Shown here: positions 8,266-17,458 of the stretch, one piece after another
Layout: the number at the start of each line of letters is the position of its first letter
How positions within the stretch are numbered: position 1 is the stretch's first letter
Source of the DNA: Nitratireductor sp. XY-223
Lineage (GTDB): Bacteria; Pseudomonadota; Alphaproteobacteria; Rhizobiales; Rhizobiaceae
DNA: 64,000 nucleotides
NCBI RefSeq assembly: GCF_004959855.1
Contig: NZ_SPNT01000004.1
Location: 372,001 to 436,000 of the forward strand
Reading direction: 5' to 3'
Position numbers and translations under genes: made by a program
Notes under the pieces: model-generated
What the model was told of the DNA's origin: nothing
What the model saw: the letters and a program-made list of their open reading frames with translations, nothing else
Database searches by the model: none

Positions 8266-9324
8266 TCAAACCCCCTTTATCCTGTTGAGTTTCTGCGCCG
8301 AGGCCAGTTGCCTTTTCTTGAAGGACTCGATCGTGCGATCGATGAAAGTCCGCGCCAGGTCGGTCTGCTCGAACCGCAACTGAACCTCCAGCACACGCGA
8401 TTTTTCGGCCAGCTCCGCAACCTTGCCGCGCGCGTCTCTCAGGCGCGCCATGTCCTTGCTCGTTGTGATCAGCTCAAGCTTGTGCTTGGCGGCGGATTCG
8501 ATGAGGTCGGCCGCCTCGTCCTCGCCGAACCTGTGGTGATCGCCGAAGCTCCGCTCGGCGACGACGTGCGCACCGGTGCCCCGCAGGCTGCCGAAGAACT
8601 TCTGCGGATTCCCGATGGCCGCGTAAGCCAGCACCCGCTTGCCGCGGAAGCTGCGCGGTTTCCTGACGGCAAGCCTTGCGGCATAGATCGGCTTTGCGGC
8701 GCGGCCGGCGATGCGGATCACCGGATCGGCTGCCGTTCCGTCGCCGATCACGAGAAGAGCCGAGGCATTGCGCATCTGGTCGAGCATCGGAGCCCGGACC
8801 GGGCCGCCCGGAATGATATGGCCGTTGCCGATGCCACGCATGGCGTCGACCACCAGCAGGGAAAAATCGAAGTGGATTGCTGCGCTCTGAAACCCGTCAT
8901 CCATGAGGATGAAGTCGATGCCTTCGGCCAGAAGCTTCTGGGCGCCGGCATATCTGTCGGGCGAAACGACGGTCGGAGCCTTCTCGGCGAGCAGCAGCGG
9001 CTCGTCACCGACATCGGCGGCGTAGTGGCGCTTCCTGTCGACCATCGCAACGGAGCGCAGGCTGCCGCCGTAGCCGCGCGACAGGAACCCGGGATTGAAC
9101 CCCGCCTTTGCCGCTTCGGCGCAGAGCGCAAGTGCAGTCGGCGTTTTTCCGGCGCCGCCAACGGTGAAATTCCCCACACACAGCACCGGCGCCGTAACCT
9201 CGCGGCGCGGCGCGTTTTCCATGCGCGAACGGGCCACGGACCCGTAGATCCAGGACGCCGGATAGAGCGTCCAGGCCCGCCAGTCGGCCTTCGACCACCA
9301 GAAGGGGGGCGCCTCACTCACCAT
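8266..9324 (-). CDS. lpxK: Tetraacyldisaccharide 4'-kinase
   Basis: 352 residues. LpxK phosphorylates the 4' position of the lipid A disaccharide using ATP at the inner face of the cytoplasmic membrane. The Walker A is GNFTVGGAGKTP (51-62), preceded by the hydrophobic/aromatic N-terminus FWWSKADWRAWTLYPASWI that anchors to membrane. LMDDGFQS is the conserved DDGFQ catalytic region, followed by the VVDAMRGIGNG stretch. It is the last gene of the envelope operon. Its ATG overlaps the waaA stop by 7 bases, indicating translational coupling between Kdo transfer and 4'-phosphorylation. Confidence 0.96.
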   Translation of the reverse strand: MVSEAPPFWWSKADWRAWTLYPASWIYGSVARSRMENAPRREVTAPVLCVGNFTVGGAGKTPTALALCAEAAKAGFNPGFLSRGYGGSLRSVAMVDRKRHYAADVGDEPLLLAEKAPTVVSPDRYAGAQKLLAEGIDFILMDDGFQSAAIHFDFSLLVVDAMRGIGNGHIIPGGPVRAPMLDQMRNASALLVIGDGTAADPVIRIAGRAAKPIYAARLAVRKPRSFRGKRVLAYAAIGNPQKFFGSLRGTGAHVVAERSFGDHHRFGEDEAADLIESAAKHKLELITTSKDMARLRDARGKVAELAEKSRVLEVQLRFEQTDLARTFIDRTIESFKKRQLASAQKLNRIKGV

Positions 9325-10643
9325 CGCGCTATTCGGCTGCCCTCCTGGTATAGTTCCGCCTTGACCGTAAGAGGCTTGATATAGGGTTCAAGCGCCCGGA
9401 CCGTGCGCGGCAGCGCGCCGCTGAGTTCCTCCACGGTCGTCCTGGCGGCCGCCCGCATCTTGTCGCTGGCCCGGCGGTTGCTGAGAAGAAATTCGACCGA
9501 TTTCGCCAGCGTCTCGCCGTCATTGACCAGCCGCGCTCCGCCATTCTTCAACAAGCTGCGGTAGCTGTCGCGAAAGTTCTGGACGTTGCGGCCCGACAGG
9601 ATGGCGCAATCCAGCATCGCCGGCTCCAGCGGATTGTGACCGCCGCTAACGGTCAAGGAGCCGCCGACAAAGGCGACCGAGGCAAGACTGAGATATAGAC
9701 CCATCTCGCCGATCGTGTCGCCCAGGTAAATCTGCGTTTCCGAGGTGATGGCCTGGCCGCGCGAGCGCCTTGCGACGACAAGACCGCGGCCGATCAGCAT
9801 TTCCTCGATCTCGTCGGCACGCTCCGGATGGCGCGGAACGATCACAGTGAGCGCCCTGTGCCTGGTTTTCAGCGCCTGGTGGACATCGGCGGCGATCGCC
9901 TCCTCGCCAGCGTGGGTCGAGACCGCGGCCCACACGCCGCGATCGCCGATCCGGTTCTGCAGCCGGCGCAGTTCCAGGTCGTCGCAGGGCGGCGGCTCGG
10001 TGTCGACCTTGAGATTTCCTGAGACGGCGACCGGACGCGCGCCCAACGCACTGAACCGCTCGGCGTCCTCCTCGGACTGCGCGACCACGAGCGACAGATT
10101 TTCGAACAGCGCTTCGGCAAGGTGCGGCCGTTTGCGCCAGTTGCTGAAGGAGCGGTCCGACAATCGCCCGTTCACCAGCACCTGCGGCATGCGACGCGCG
10201 CCGAGTTCCAGGATCGTCATCGGCCAGATCTCGGATTCTGCAATCAGTGCCAGATCCGGCTTCCAGTAGTCGAGAAAACGGCTGACCGCTGGTTTCAGGT
10301 CGAGCGGGACATACTGGTGGATCACCCGGTCGCCCAGGCGCTCCGCCGCCAGCGTGGCCGATGTCACGGTACCCGTTGTCAGCACGACGGAAATGCCGCG
10401 CTTGAGCACCTCCTCGATCAGCGGAACGACAGCATTGGTTTCGCCGACGCTGGCCGCATGCGCCCAGATGACAGGCCCTTCCGGGCGATGCGAACTGGCA
10501 TAACCGTACCGTTCGCGGCGCCGTGCATGCTCTTCCTTGCCCTTCGTCGCCCTAAAGGCGAGATAGGACCCCAAAAAAGGGTAAATCGCCGCACCCAGCC
10601 AGCGGTAGGCGGTCAGTGTCAGGCGCGCCCATACCAGACTCAT
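9318..10643 (-). CDS. waaA: 3-deoxy-D-manno-octulosonic acid (Kdo) transferase
   Basis: 441 residues, the usual KdtA/WaaA length. It transfers Kdo from CMP-Kdo to lipid IVA. Motifs: an N-terminal membrane anchor (about 8-30), AHAASVGE (61-68, catalytic glutamate region) in the N-terminal Rossmann domain, VNGRLSDRSF in the middle, and GGSLTVSGGHNPLEPA in the C-terminal GT-B domain where CMP-Kdo binds. The start overlaps the stop of the DUF374 acyltransferase gene by four bases (ATGA), and its own stop overlaps the lpxK start. This is a standard alphaproteobacterial lipid A gene order. Confidence 0.96.
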   Translation of the reverse strand: MSLVWARLTLTAYRWLGAAIYPFLGSYLAFRATKGKEEHARRRERYGYASSHRPEGPVIWAHAASVGETNAVVPLIEEVLKRGISVVLTTGTVTSATLAAERLGDRVIHQYVPLDLKPAVSRFLDYWKPDLALIAESEIWPMTILELGARRMPQVLVNGRLSDRSFSNWRKRPHLAEALFENLSLVVAQSEEDAERFSALGARPVAVSGNLKVDTEPPPCDDLELRRLQNRIGDRGVWAAVSTHAGEEAIAADVHQALKTRHRALTVIVPRHPERADEIEEMLIGRGLVVARRSRGQAITSETQIYLGDTIGEMGLYLSLASVAFVGGSLTVSGGHNPLEPAMLDCAILSGRNVQNFRDSYRSLLKNGGARLVNDGETLAKSVEFLLSNRRASDKMRAAARTTVEELSGALPRTVRALEPYIKPLTVKAELYQEGSRIARW

Positions 10644-11464
10644 GCGCCGTTCCTGACTGCCCGATAGGCTTTTTCGGTCACGCTGTTCAACTCGTCTGTC
10701 ACCCTTTGACGATACTCTTCCAGTTCCGCGTCCGATGTGTCGCGCGGCACGCTGATGGGCGGCCCGAGTTTAAGACACACCTCGCCGAACGGTAAATTAA
10801 TCGTCGTCTTGTCCCACGATTTCTCGACAATGTGATAGCGGCTGGTCGCAAGCGCCATCGGTATGATCGGCCGGCCCGACAGTTTGGCCAGCGCAACGAT
10901 CCCCTCGCCGGACTGCCGCGGCGCCCCTTTCGATATATCGGCGATCATCACGATGTTCTTTCCGTCCGCCAGCGCGTCCGCCATACCCTTCAGGGCGCCG
11001 ACCCCGCCCTTGCGCGCTGTCTGCGCGCGCTCGCGCCCGCCAGAGCCCCTGATCACCGTGACGCCCGACAGTTTGAGAACGCGGGCGTTGATTTCGGCGT
11101 CGCGGCTCCTCGAGACAAGCGCCGCAACCGAATTGTTGTCGGGATAGACGAACTGCGTGAGCAATTGCTGTCCGTGCCAAAGCGCGATGATGACCGGCAG
11201 TTTGCCTTCGACCGCCTTCACCAGATCATCGGAATCGGCCGATTTTCGATTGCTCCAGTAGATGAAACGGAGCGCGCGGTGGACCACGGCGGCGGCAATG
11301 TTCTGAAAGGTGCCGGAAACCAGCAACCGCTTTCCAAAACGCCTGAATGCCGTCGCCAAATCAGTTCTCCCCGGTTCCGACGCCGCCCCGATGCGCAGCA
11401 CGCGCACCGGTACCGGAACAGTGTAAATGCCCAATCGTCTCGCCGCCCAGCCGACGGTGGTCAT
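10640..11464 (-). CDS. Lysophospholipid acyltransferase family protein (DUF374)
   Basis: 274 residues from ATG 11464; the reading frame is open further upstream but that part overlaps the DUF4170 gene and is rejected. The protein has an N-terminal membrane-proximal segment (LLVSGTFQNIAAAVVHRALR), then the acyltransferase H-x-x-Q region IALWHGQQLL, VSRSRDAEIN, RGSGGRERAQTARKGGVGAL, and ISKGAPRQSGEGIVALAKLS. These are hallmarks of DUF374 proteins, which adjoin waaA in many alphaproteobacteria and are thought to acylate lipid A or a related lipid. The exact substrate cannot be read from sequence. It starts 2 bases after the DUF4170 stop and ends overlapping waaA. Confidence 0.88.
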   Translation of the reverse strand: MTTVGWAARRLGIYTVPVPVRVLRIGAASEPGRTDLATAFRRFGKRLLVSGTFQNIAAAVVHRALRFIYWSNRKSADSDDLVKAVEGKLPVIIALWHGQQLLTQFVYPDNNSVAALVSRSRDAEINARVLKLSGVTVIRGSGGRERAQTARKGGVGALKGMADALADGKNIVMIADISKGAPRQSGEGIVALAKLSGRPIIPMALATSRYHIVEKSWDKTTINLPFGEVCLKLGPPISVPRDTSDAELEEYRQRVTDELNSVTEKAYRAVRNGA

Positions 11465-11466
11465 TG

Positions 11467-11706
11467 TCAGCCACCGGCCTCCTCGTCGGGATTGAGGAGC
11501 CGGTGCAGATGGACGATGAAATAGCGCATATGGGCGTTGTCGACCGTCTGCTGGGCCTTCGACTTCCAGGCTGCGTATGCGGATTTGTAATCCGGGTAAA
11601 TGCCGACGATATCGAGTCCATCCAGATCGCGAAACCGGACTTCGCTGAGCGCATCTAGCTCGCCGCCGAACACCAAATGCAGAAGCTGTTTGTTTTCGGT
11701 CTCCAT
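11467..11706 (-). CDS. DUF4170 domain protein
   Basis: 79 residues from ATG 11706, which has GGAG six bases upstream; the in-frame ATG at 11718 lacks a ribosome site. The sequence NKQLLHLVFGGELDAL, then DLDGLDIVGIYPDYKSAYAA and AHMRYFIVHLHRLLNPDEE, matches DUF4170, a small soluble family conserved next to the DUF374/waaA genes of Hyphomicrobiales. Function is unknown. Its fixed neighbourhood implies a link to lipid A or envelope assembly. The 108 bases between the preceding phosphatase gene and this start contain no recognisable site. Confidence 0.82.
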   Translation of the reverse strand: METENKQLLHLVFGGELDALSEVRFRDLDGLDIVGIYPDYKSAYAAWKSKAQQTVDNAHMRYFIVHLHRLLNPDEEAGG

Positions 11707-11814
11707 CCAATACTCCATGGCGCCGGCCGCACGGCCGCTTGCAATCGGGAAGGTAGGGACCGCGCCAGCACCCTATCGAAACCCGCCTTCCGCAGCGGTT
11801 TGCTGTAAATTGAC

Positions 11815-12606
11815 TCAAAGGTCAATGGCGCCGGCGACGTTCTTCAGTTCGGGCAGCATCCGCTCCGGGCCGGCAATCAGCAGGCCGTGGCTGACCGACT
11901 TTTTGTTGTAGCGGACCGGCTCACCCTTCCGGTTGAGCAGCGCACCGCCGGCATTGCCCAAAATCAGGTCGGCTGCGGCGAGGTCCCAGTCGTGGGAACC
12001 CGGCTTGACGAGCGTCGCATCCAGCCGCCCGTCGGCGACCATCGCAATGCGATAGGCGAGCGAGGGAATATGCGGAGCCCTTTGTATGCTGTCGGCGAAC
12101 CCTTCCGGCAAATTCCTGTAAACGGTTTGCGGCATCGACATGACGCGGTCCGCTCCGACGCTGCTGACTGCGATCGGCCTGCCGTTTTTCGTCGCTTCGC
12201 CGCCGCGGGCCGCCTCGAACAGTTCGTCGCGGGCCGGGCAGGCCAGAACACCGGCCACAGGAACGCCGGATTCAACGACCGCAATGCTCACGCACCAGAC
12301 ATCCTCGCCGTTGACATAGGCGCGGGTTCCGTCGATAGGATCGACGACGAATATCCTGTCGTGGTGACGGCGCGACTTGTTGTCCTCGGTCTCTTCCGAC
12401 AGCCAGCCATAGTCCGGCCGTGCCGCACTCAGGGTCTTGCTGAGGAAGCGGTCGACCGCGATATCGGCCTCGGTCACCGGCGAGCGGCCGCCCTTGTACC
12501 AGACATCCGGATGGTTTCGGAAATAGCCCATTGCGATCCGTCCGCCCTCTTGCGCGGCTTCGCGGATCAGGGCCAGATCCGCCAGTACATCGTCATTTTC
12601 CTGCAA
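11815..12606 (-). CDS. Inositol monophosphatase family / 3'(2'),5'-bisphosphate nucleotidase (CysQ-like)
   Basis: 263 residues. Metal ligands of the Li-sensitive phosphatase fold are visible: E46-D48 region (SPVTEADIAVD), E71 (SEETED), D89 and D92 (VVDPIDGTRAYV) and the C-terminal HDWDLAAADLI. The family hydrolyses PAP, inositol phosphates or similar; the alphaproteobacterial pmbA-linked member is usually annotated CysQ. The start is unusual: TTG at 12606 with GAAGG eight bases upstream, all inside the 3' end of pmbA (14-base overlap). No in-frame ATG appears until residue 26, which would remove conserved helix 1. CysQ versus IMPase cannot be decided from sequence. Confidence 0.88.
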   Translation of the reverse strand: MQENDDVLADLALIREAAQEGGRIAMGYFRNHPDVWYKGGRSPVTEADIAVDRFLSKTLSAARPDYGWLSEETEDNKSRRHHDRIFVVDPIDGTRAYVNGEDVWCVSIAVVESGVPVAGVLACPARDELFEAARGGEATKNGRPIAVSSVGADRVMSMPQTVYRNLPEGFADSIQRAPHIPSLAYRIAMVADGRLDATLVKPGSHDWDLAAADLILGNAGGALLNRKGEPVRYNKKSVSHGLLIAGPERMLPELKNVAGAIDL

Positions 12607-13939
12607 GGGTCATGCCTTCTATTGCAACGGTCGGCGATGCCGTGCCGTATTTGCGATCGATGTCGCTGGCGGGCGTGGTGTTCATGAACATGTCCTTCAA
12701 GTTGGAGGCAATGGTCACCTCGGATACCGGGAAGGTCAGTTCACCGTTCTCAATCCAGAAGCCGGAGGCGCCGCGACTGTACTCGCCGGTGATCATGTTG
12801 ACGCCCTGGCCGATAACTTCCGTTACATAAAACCCCGATGCAACAGAGCCGATAAGCGCCTCGGCCGAAAGGGATCCGGGTTCGAGTGCCAGGTTTGTCG
12901 ATCCAGGGGTGACATTCGAGCCGCTGCGCACGCCGCGTCCATTTGTCTTGAGGCCCAGTTCGTGCGCGGTGCTAGTCGACAGGAACCAGGACTGAAGCAC
13001 GCCGTTTTCGACCATATTAAGGCGCGTGCCGCGAACCCCCTCGCCGTCGAACGGCCGCGACGCGGGACCGCGGACGATCTGGGGATCGTCCGTGACCAGC
13101 ATTCCCGGCTTCATGACGGGCTTTCCCATCATGTCGCGCAGGAAGCTGGTCTTGCGCGCCACGGCAGCTCCGTTGATGGCTCCGGCCAGGTGACCGACAA
13201 AACCGCGCGCGACGCGCGGATCGAACACGACGGTCACATCGGTGCCGGTGTCCGCCTTCCGCGGGTTCAACCGCCTGACCGCGCGGGTGCCGGCCGCGCG
13301 CCCGATTGCCTCGACATCATCGAGATCGGCGTAGTACAGGCGCGAATCGAACTCGTAATCACGTTCCATCCCGGTGCCCTCGCCGGCGATGACGCTGACG
13401 GAGCGGCCGAAGCGGCTGCCCACATAGGATCCGGAAAATCCGTCCGACGTGACCAGAACCATGCCGCCCATGCCGGCCGAAGCGCCCGCTCCGCTCGAAT
13501 TGGTGACGCCGTTGACGTCCAGCGCGGCGGCCTCCATGGCCAGTGCCGCATCAGTGAGCTGCTCGCTGCCAACCTGTGTCGGATCGAAAAGGTCGAGGTC
13601 GTCGAAGCGCTTCGCGATGTCGGCCGGATCCGCCAGCGTCGCGTAGGGATCTTCCGGCGAAACGCGCGCCATCGCGACGGCGCGGTCGGCCAGATCGGCG
13701 GCATCGATGCCGGCATTCGCCGACACGCTGGCGACGCGCTTGCCTACGAATACGCGCAGGGAAAAACCGTCGCTCTCCGACGCTTCGGTGCCTTCCACCT
13801 TGCCGAGCCGGACCGAGACGGATGCCGTCTGACCGCGCGCCACAACGGCATCGCAGCGATCGGCGCCGGAGCGCATGGCCTGCGCGACCAGTTCCGCCGC
13901 CTTGTCGGCGAGTTCTTCCGATTTTTCCGCCTGAAACAT
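12593..13939 (-). CDS. pmbA: TldD/PmbA family metalloprotease subunit (TldE)
   Basis: 448 residues from ATG 13939, which follows GGAAAGG by eight bases; an ATG nine codons earlier has no ribosome site. The N-terminal domain (about 1-170) has VSVRLGKVEGTEASESDGFS, and the C-terminal domain has MVENGVLQSWFLSTSTAHEL and the glycine-rich end GEYSRGASGFWIENGELTFP. PmbA lacks the HExxxH zinc site of TldD and works as its partner in processing peptides such as microcins or unfolded proteins. First gene of the six-gene envelope operon, divergent from the antiporter gene (128 bases apart). Confidence 0.92.
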   Translation of the reverse strand: MFQAEKSEELADKAAELVAQAMRSGADRCDAVVARGQTASVSVRLGKVEGTEASESDGFSLRVFVGKRVASVSANAGIDAADLADRAVAMARVSPEDPYATLADPADIAKRFDDLDLFDPTQVGSEQLTDAALAMEAAALDVNGVTNSSGAGASAGMGGMVLVTSDGFSGSYVGSRFGRSVSVIAGEGTGMERDYEFDSRLYYADLDDVEAIGRAAGTRAVRRLNPRKADTGTDVTVVFDPRVARGFVGHLAGAINGAAVARKTSFLRDMMGKPVMKPGMLVTDDPQIVRGPASRPFDGEGVRGTRLNMVENGVLQSWFLSTSTAHELGLKTNGRGVRSGSNVTPGSTNLALEPGSLSAEALIGSVASGFYVTEVIGQGVNMITGEYSRGASGFWIENGELTFPVSEVTIASNLKDMFMNTTPASDIDRKYGTASPTVAIEGMTLAGK

Positions 13940-14067
13940 ATATTTGGCCTTTCCTTTCCGCTCCATTTATTGTGGCGCCGGAGTGTCATCAAGGCTAATA
14001 GAGCAATGTTCCGGCATCGGATAGTGCCGGGGGCTGGCGAAATTCGGTCCCCAGAAGGATGCAATGT

Positions 14068-15874
14068 ATGGCTGCCGAAAGCATATCATTCTACAGCCAC
14101 GCCCTTGTACTGCTCGGCGGTGCGGTCATCGCCGCACCACTGGCCAAGCGCATCGGCCTGGGCACGGTTCTTGGATATCTCGCGGCCGGTGTGATCATCG
14201 GGCCCGTTGCGCGTCTTGTCGGCGGCGGCGAACGCATACTGGAATTTTCCGAACTCGGCGTGGTGCTGCTACTGTTCCTGATCGGGCTTGAGCTCAAACC
14301 GTCGCGCCTGTGGTCGATGCGGCGCGAGATTTTCGGCCTGGGTCTGGCCCAGGTGGTGATCACGGGTATCGTGCTTCTGGGCATCGTGGCGGCGACCGCC
14401 TGGTCGAAAAGTGCCCTCTCGGCAGCGGCCATTATCGGTTTCGGGCTGGCCCTGTCGTCCACCGCCTTCGCGCTGCAGATCCTCGAGGAGCGCGGCGAGC
14501 GCAGCACGGCCTACGGGCAGAGGGCGTTTTCGATACTGCTCTTCCAGGACCTGGCCATTGTACCCATACTGGCGCTGGTGCCGCTGCTGGCGCCCTACGG
14601 CGCCGAGGCCACATCCACGCCGCTGCAGGATTTCGCGATCGCGCTTGCTGCCATCGCGTTCATCGTCGTCGCCGGGCGATACCTTTTGAATCCAATGCTG
14701 CAGCTCATTGCCAGCACCGGCGCGCGCGAGGCCATGATCGCCGCGGCGCTGCTGGTGGTGATCGGTTCCGCGATGCTCATGCAGGCGGCGGGCATGTCGA
14801 TGGCCATGGGTTCGTTCCTGGCCGGCGTGCTGCTCGCCGAGTCCTCCTACCGCCACGAGCTGGAAGCCGATATCGAGCCGTTCCGCGGAATCCTGCTGGC
14901 CCTGTTCTTCATGGCCGTCGGCCTGTCGCTGGAAATCGATGTCGTTACCGAAAACTATATTCTGATCATCGTCGCGGTGCCGGTGCTCATGCTCGTCAAA
15001 AGCCTGCTGATCTACGGGCTGTGCCGTATTTTCGGCTCCGGCCACAACGAAGCCATCCGCATCGCCGGGCTGTTGCCGCAGAGCGGCGAATTCGGCTTCG
15101 TCATCTTCACAGCGGCCGCGGCGGCCGGGATCTTCCCGCATTCGGTCGCGTCGATCCTCATCGCGATCGTCACCGTTTCCATGGTGCTGACACCGCTTGC
15201 CTCGGCGCTGGCGAACCGTCTCCTGCGCGACGGCGGCGGCGAGGAACTGGAAGAGAATTTCGAGGGCGCGGGATCGGACATCTTGATGATCGGGTTTTCG
15301 CGTTTCGGGCAAATCGTCTCGCAAACGCTGCTCGCCGGCGGACTGGACGTGACCATCATCGACCATTCGGCGGAGCGGATCCGCAGCGCCACCAAATTCG
15401 GCTTCAAGATCTATTTCGGCGACGGAACGCGCAAGAATGTCCTCGAGGCGGCGGGTATCCGCGGCGCAAAGCTGGTCGCCGTGTGCACCCACGGAAAGGC
15501 GACCACGGACAAGATCGTCGACCTGATCCAGGCGGAATTTCCCGGTTCGCGCATCTTCGCGCGCGCCTATGACCGGGCACACACTTTGTCGCTGCGCGAG
15601 CGCGAGGTCGAATACGAGCTCAGGGAAACGGTCGAATCGAGCTTCATCTTCAGCCGCAAGACCCTGGAGGCGCTGGGGCTCGACCAGGAACGGGTCGATG
15701 CGATCATCGACGAGACGCGGCGGCGGGACGAAGAGCGTCTGCAAATCCAGGCGGTCGAGGGGCTTTCGGCGGGCAGCGACATGCTGCACACGCGGCCGGT
15801 GACGCCGGAACCGCTGATCAAGCCCAAGAAGGAGGCTGAACGCCTCGATCTGGAGAATCCCCCCGCCGCCGAAT
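14068..15874 (+). CDS. Kef-type K+/H+ antiporter (CPA2) with RCK domain
   Basis: 602 residues from ATG 14068, nine bases after AGAAGG; ATG 14059 directly abuts that site. The stop codon ends at about 15876. Residues about 5-385 hold 12 or so membrane helices with the CPA2 signatures VLGYLAAGVIIGP, LGVVLLLFLIGLELKPSRLW and FGLALSSTAFALQILEERGE. From about 400 an RCK_N/Rossmann domain begins (DILMIGFSRFGQIVSQTLLAG), which binds NAD(H) and gates transport. The C-terminal 60 residues are charged and variable. The likely role is glutathione- or pH-linked potassium efflux in the inner membrane. No KefF/KefG ancillary gene is adjacent. Confidence 0.92.
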
Positions 15875-16036
15875 AGCCAGTGCCGCCTTTGCTTCGCTGC
15901 TTCAATTGGATAGGCTCGCGCCTGCGATGAATCGCCCGGCCCTCGGACTGTCCGGCGGTTTCACTTTCGGGGAGCGTTTCGACTTGCCACCATCCATAGA
16001 AGGCGTACTGCCCGCCGAACCGCAGGGCATTCCGGT

Positions 16037-17449
16037 TTGAGCGAGACGGCGAAATTCGTCACCGGCTCGACCATGCGGCATGTCATCGTCATGGCAGCGA
16101 CCGGCTCGGTCGGACTGGTTGCCGTGTTCCTCGTCGATGCGCTCAACCTCTTCTACATCTCGCTGCTCGGCCAGCAGGAGCTTGCGGCAGCCATCGGCTA
16201 TGCCGGTACGCTGATCTTCTTCACGACCTCGATCAGCATTGGCCTGGCGATTGCTTCGACGGCCATCACCTCGCGGGCGATCGGCGCGGGCCAGCGTGAA
16301 AGGGCACGCGAACTGGCCACCACCTCGCTCATCTATACCGCGGCGATCATGGCACTCGCCGCCGTAGCCTGCCTGCCCTACCTGGATGCCATCGTCCACT
16401 TTCTCGGGGCCCGGGACGAGACAGCGCGGCTGACCGTCGAGTTTCTGCTGATCGTCTTTCCCTCGATGCCGTTGCTGGGCATAGGCATGTGCATGTCAGG
16501 TCTCTTGCGTGCGGCCGGCGATGCCAAACGGGCGATGTACGTGACACTGTTCGCCGGCGCAGCAACCGCCGTACTGGACCCGATACTGATCTTCGGCTTC
16601 GATCTCGGCATTCACGGTGCCGCCATCTCGACCGTTATTACGCGCTTCGTCCTGATTTTCGTCGGCTTTTACGGCTTGCAGAGAATTCACAATATGTTGG
16701 CCCTGCCGTCGCTGCCGGTACTGACCGGCACGATCAGGCCTTATCTGTACATCGGCCTGCCGGCCATCATGACGCAGCTCGCGACCCCGGTCGGCAACGC
16801 CTATATGACCATCGAAATTGCCGGATACGGCGATGCTGCCGTCGCGGGCTGGGCGGTGGTCGGGCGGCTCATCCCGGTGGCCTTCGGCGCGCTTTTCGCC
16901 CTTTCGGGCGCCGTCGGGCCCATCCTCGGTCAGAATTACGGCGCACTGCGCTTCGACCGGCTCTACAGCACGATGCGCAACGCGTTCGTCGTCATCATCA
17001 TCTACACGCTGGCCGTCTGGCTGCTGCTGTTCGTCGGAGCCGACTATATCGCCGCACTGTTCGGCGTGGACGGCGAGGCGGGCGACATGGTCATCTTCTT
17101 CTGCGAATTCGTCAGCCTGACGTTCCTGTTCACCGGCATGCTCTTTGTCGCCAACGCCGCTTTCAACAATCTCGGCTACCCGCTCATGTCGACAATTTTC
17201 AACTGGGGCCGCTCGACGCTCGGCGTCATTCCGTTCGTGTGGATCGGATCGCATTACTACGGGGCGCTCGGGGCGCTGGCCGGCTACGGTCTCGGCGCTG
17301 TCTTTTTTGGCATTGCCGCGGCGATCACCTGCCTGCGCATCATCCGGCGCATCGCCGAAAAACCGCCGAGCGAGCCGCCGCCGCCGGCCGAAGTCCAGGT
17401 CTCGCCGGCAGCCAACTCGCCCTTCACCTCGGGCAAGGGTGCGACCTAG
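16037..17449 (+). CDS. MATE family efflux transporter
   Basis: 470 residues with 12 hydrophobic segments, inner membrane. KFVTGSTMRHVIVMAATG at the N-terminus and the internal repeat of the two six-helix halves (PYLYIGLPAIMTQLATPVGN opens the second) are typical of alphaproteobacterial MATE exporters that use Na+ or H+ gradients. The start is TTG at 16037 with CAGGG nine bases upstream; no in-frame ATG or GTG precedes it and the next ATG (16073) would clip the conserved GSTMRH helix start. The last 30 residues are Pro/Ser-rich (PPSEPPPPAEVQ). The 160 bases after the antiporter gene show nothing notable. Substrate unknown. Confidence 0.9.
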   Translation: MSETAKFVTGSTMRHVIVMAATGSVGLVAVFLVDALNLFYISLLGQQELAAAIGYAGTLIFFTTSISIGLAIASTAITSRAIGAGQRERARELATTSLIYTAAIMALAAVACLPYLDAIVHFLGARDETARLTVEFLLIVFPSMPLLGIGMCMSGLLRAAGDAKRAMYVTLFAGAATAVLDPILIFGFDLGIHGAAISTVITRFVLIFVGFYGLQRIHNMLALPSLPVLTGTIRPYLYIGLPAIMTQLATPVGNAYMTIEIAGYGDAAVAGWAVVGRLIPVAFGALFALSGAVGPILGQNYGALRFDRLYSTMRNAFVVIIIYTLAVWLLLFVGADYIAALFGVDGEAGDMVIFFCEFVSLTFLFTGMLFVANAAFNNLGYPLMSTIFNWGRSTLGVIPFVWIGSHYYGALGALAGYGLGAVFFGIAAAITCLRIIRRIAEKPPSEPPPPAEVQVSPAANSPFTSGKGAT

Positions 17450-17458
17450 CCACGCCGC

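Noticed and set aside
8250..8268. Possible terminator between DUF2093 and lpxK (ACCGC-GAG-GCGGT)
   Set aside because: Only a 5-bp stem with a 3-base loop and no T-run; too weak to list as a feature.
14269..15789. 506-codon minus-strand frame over the Kef antiporter
   Set aside because: Antisense of the antiporter and RCK domain; composition is His/Arg/Asp-rich shadow text.
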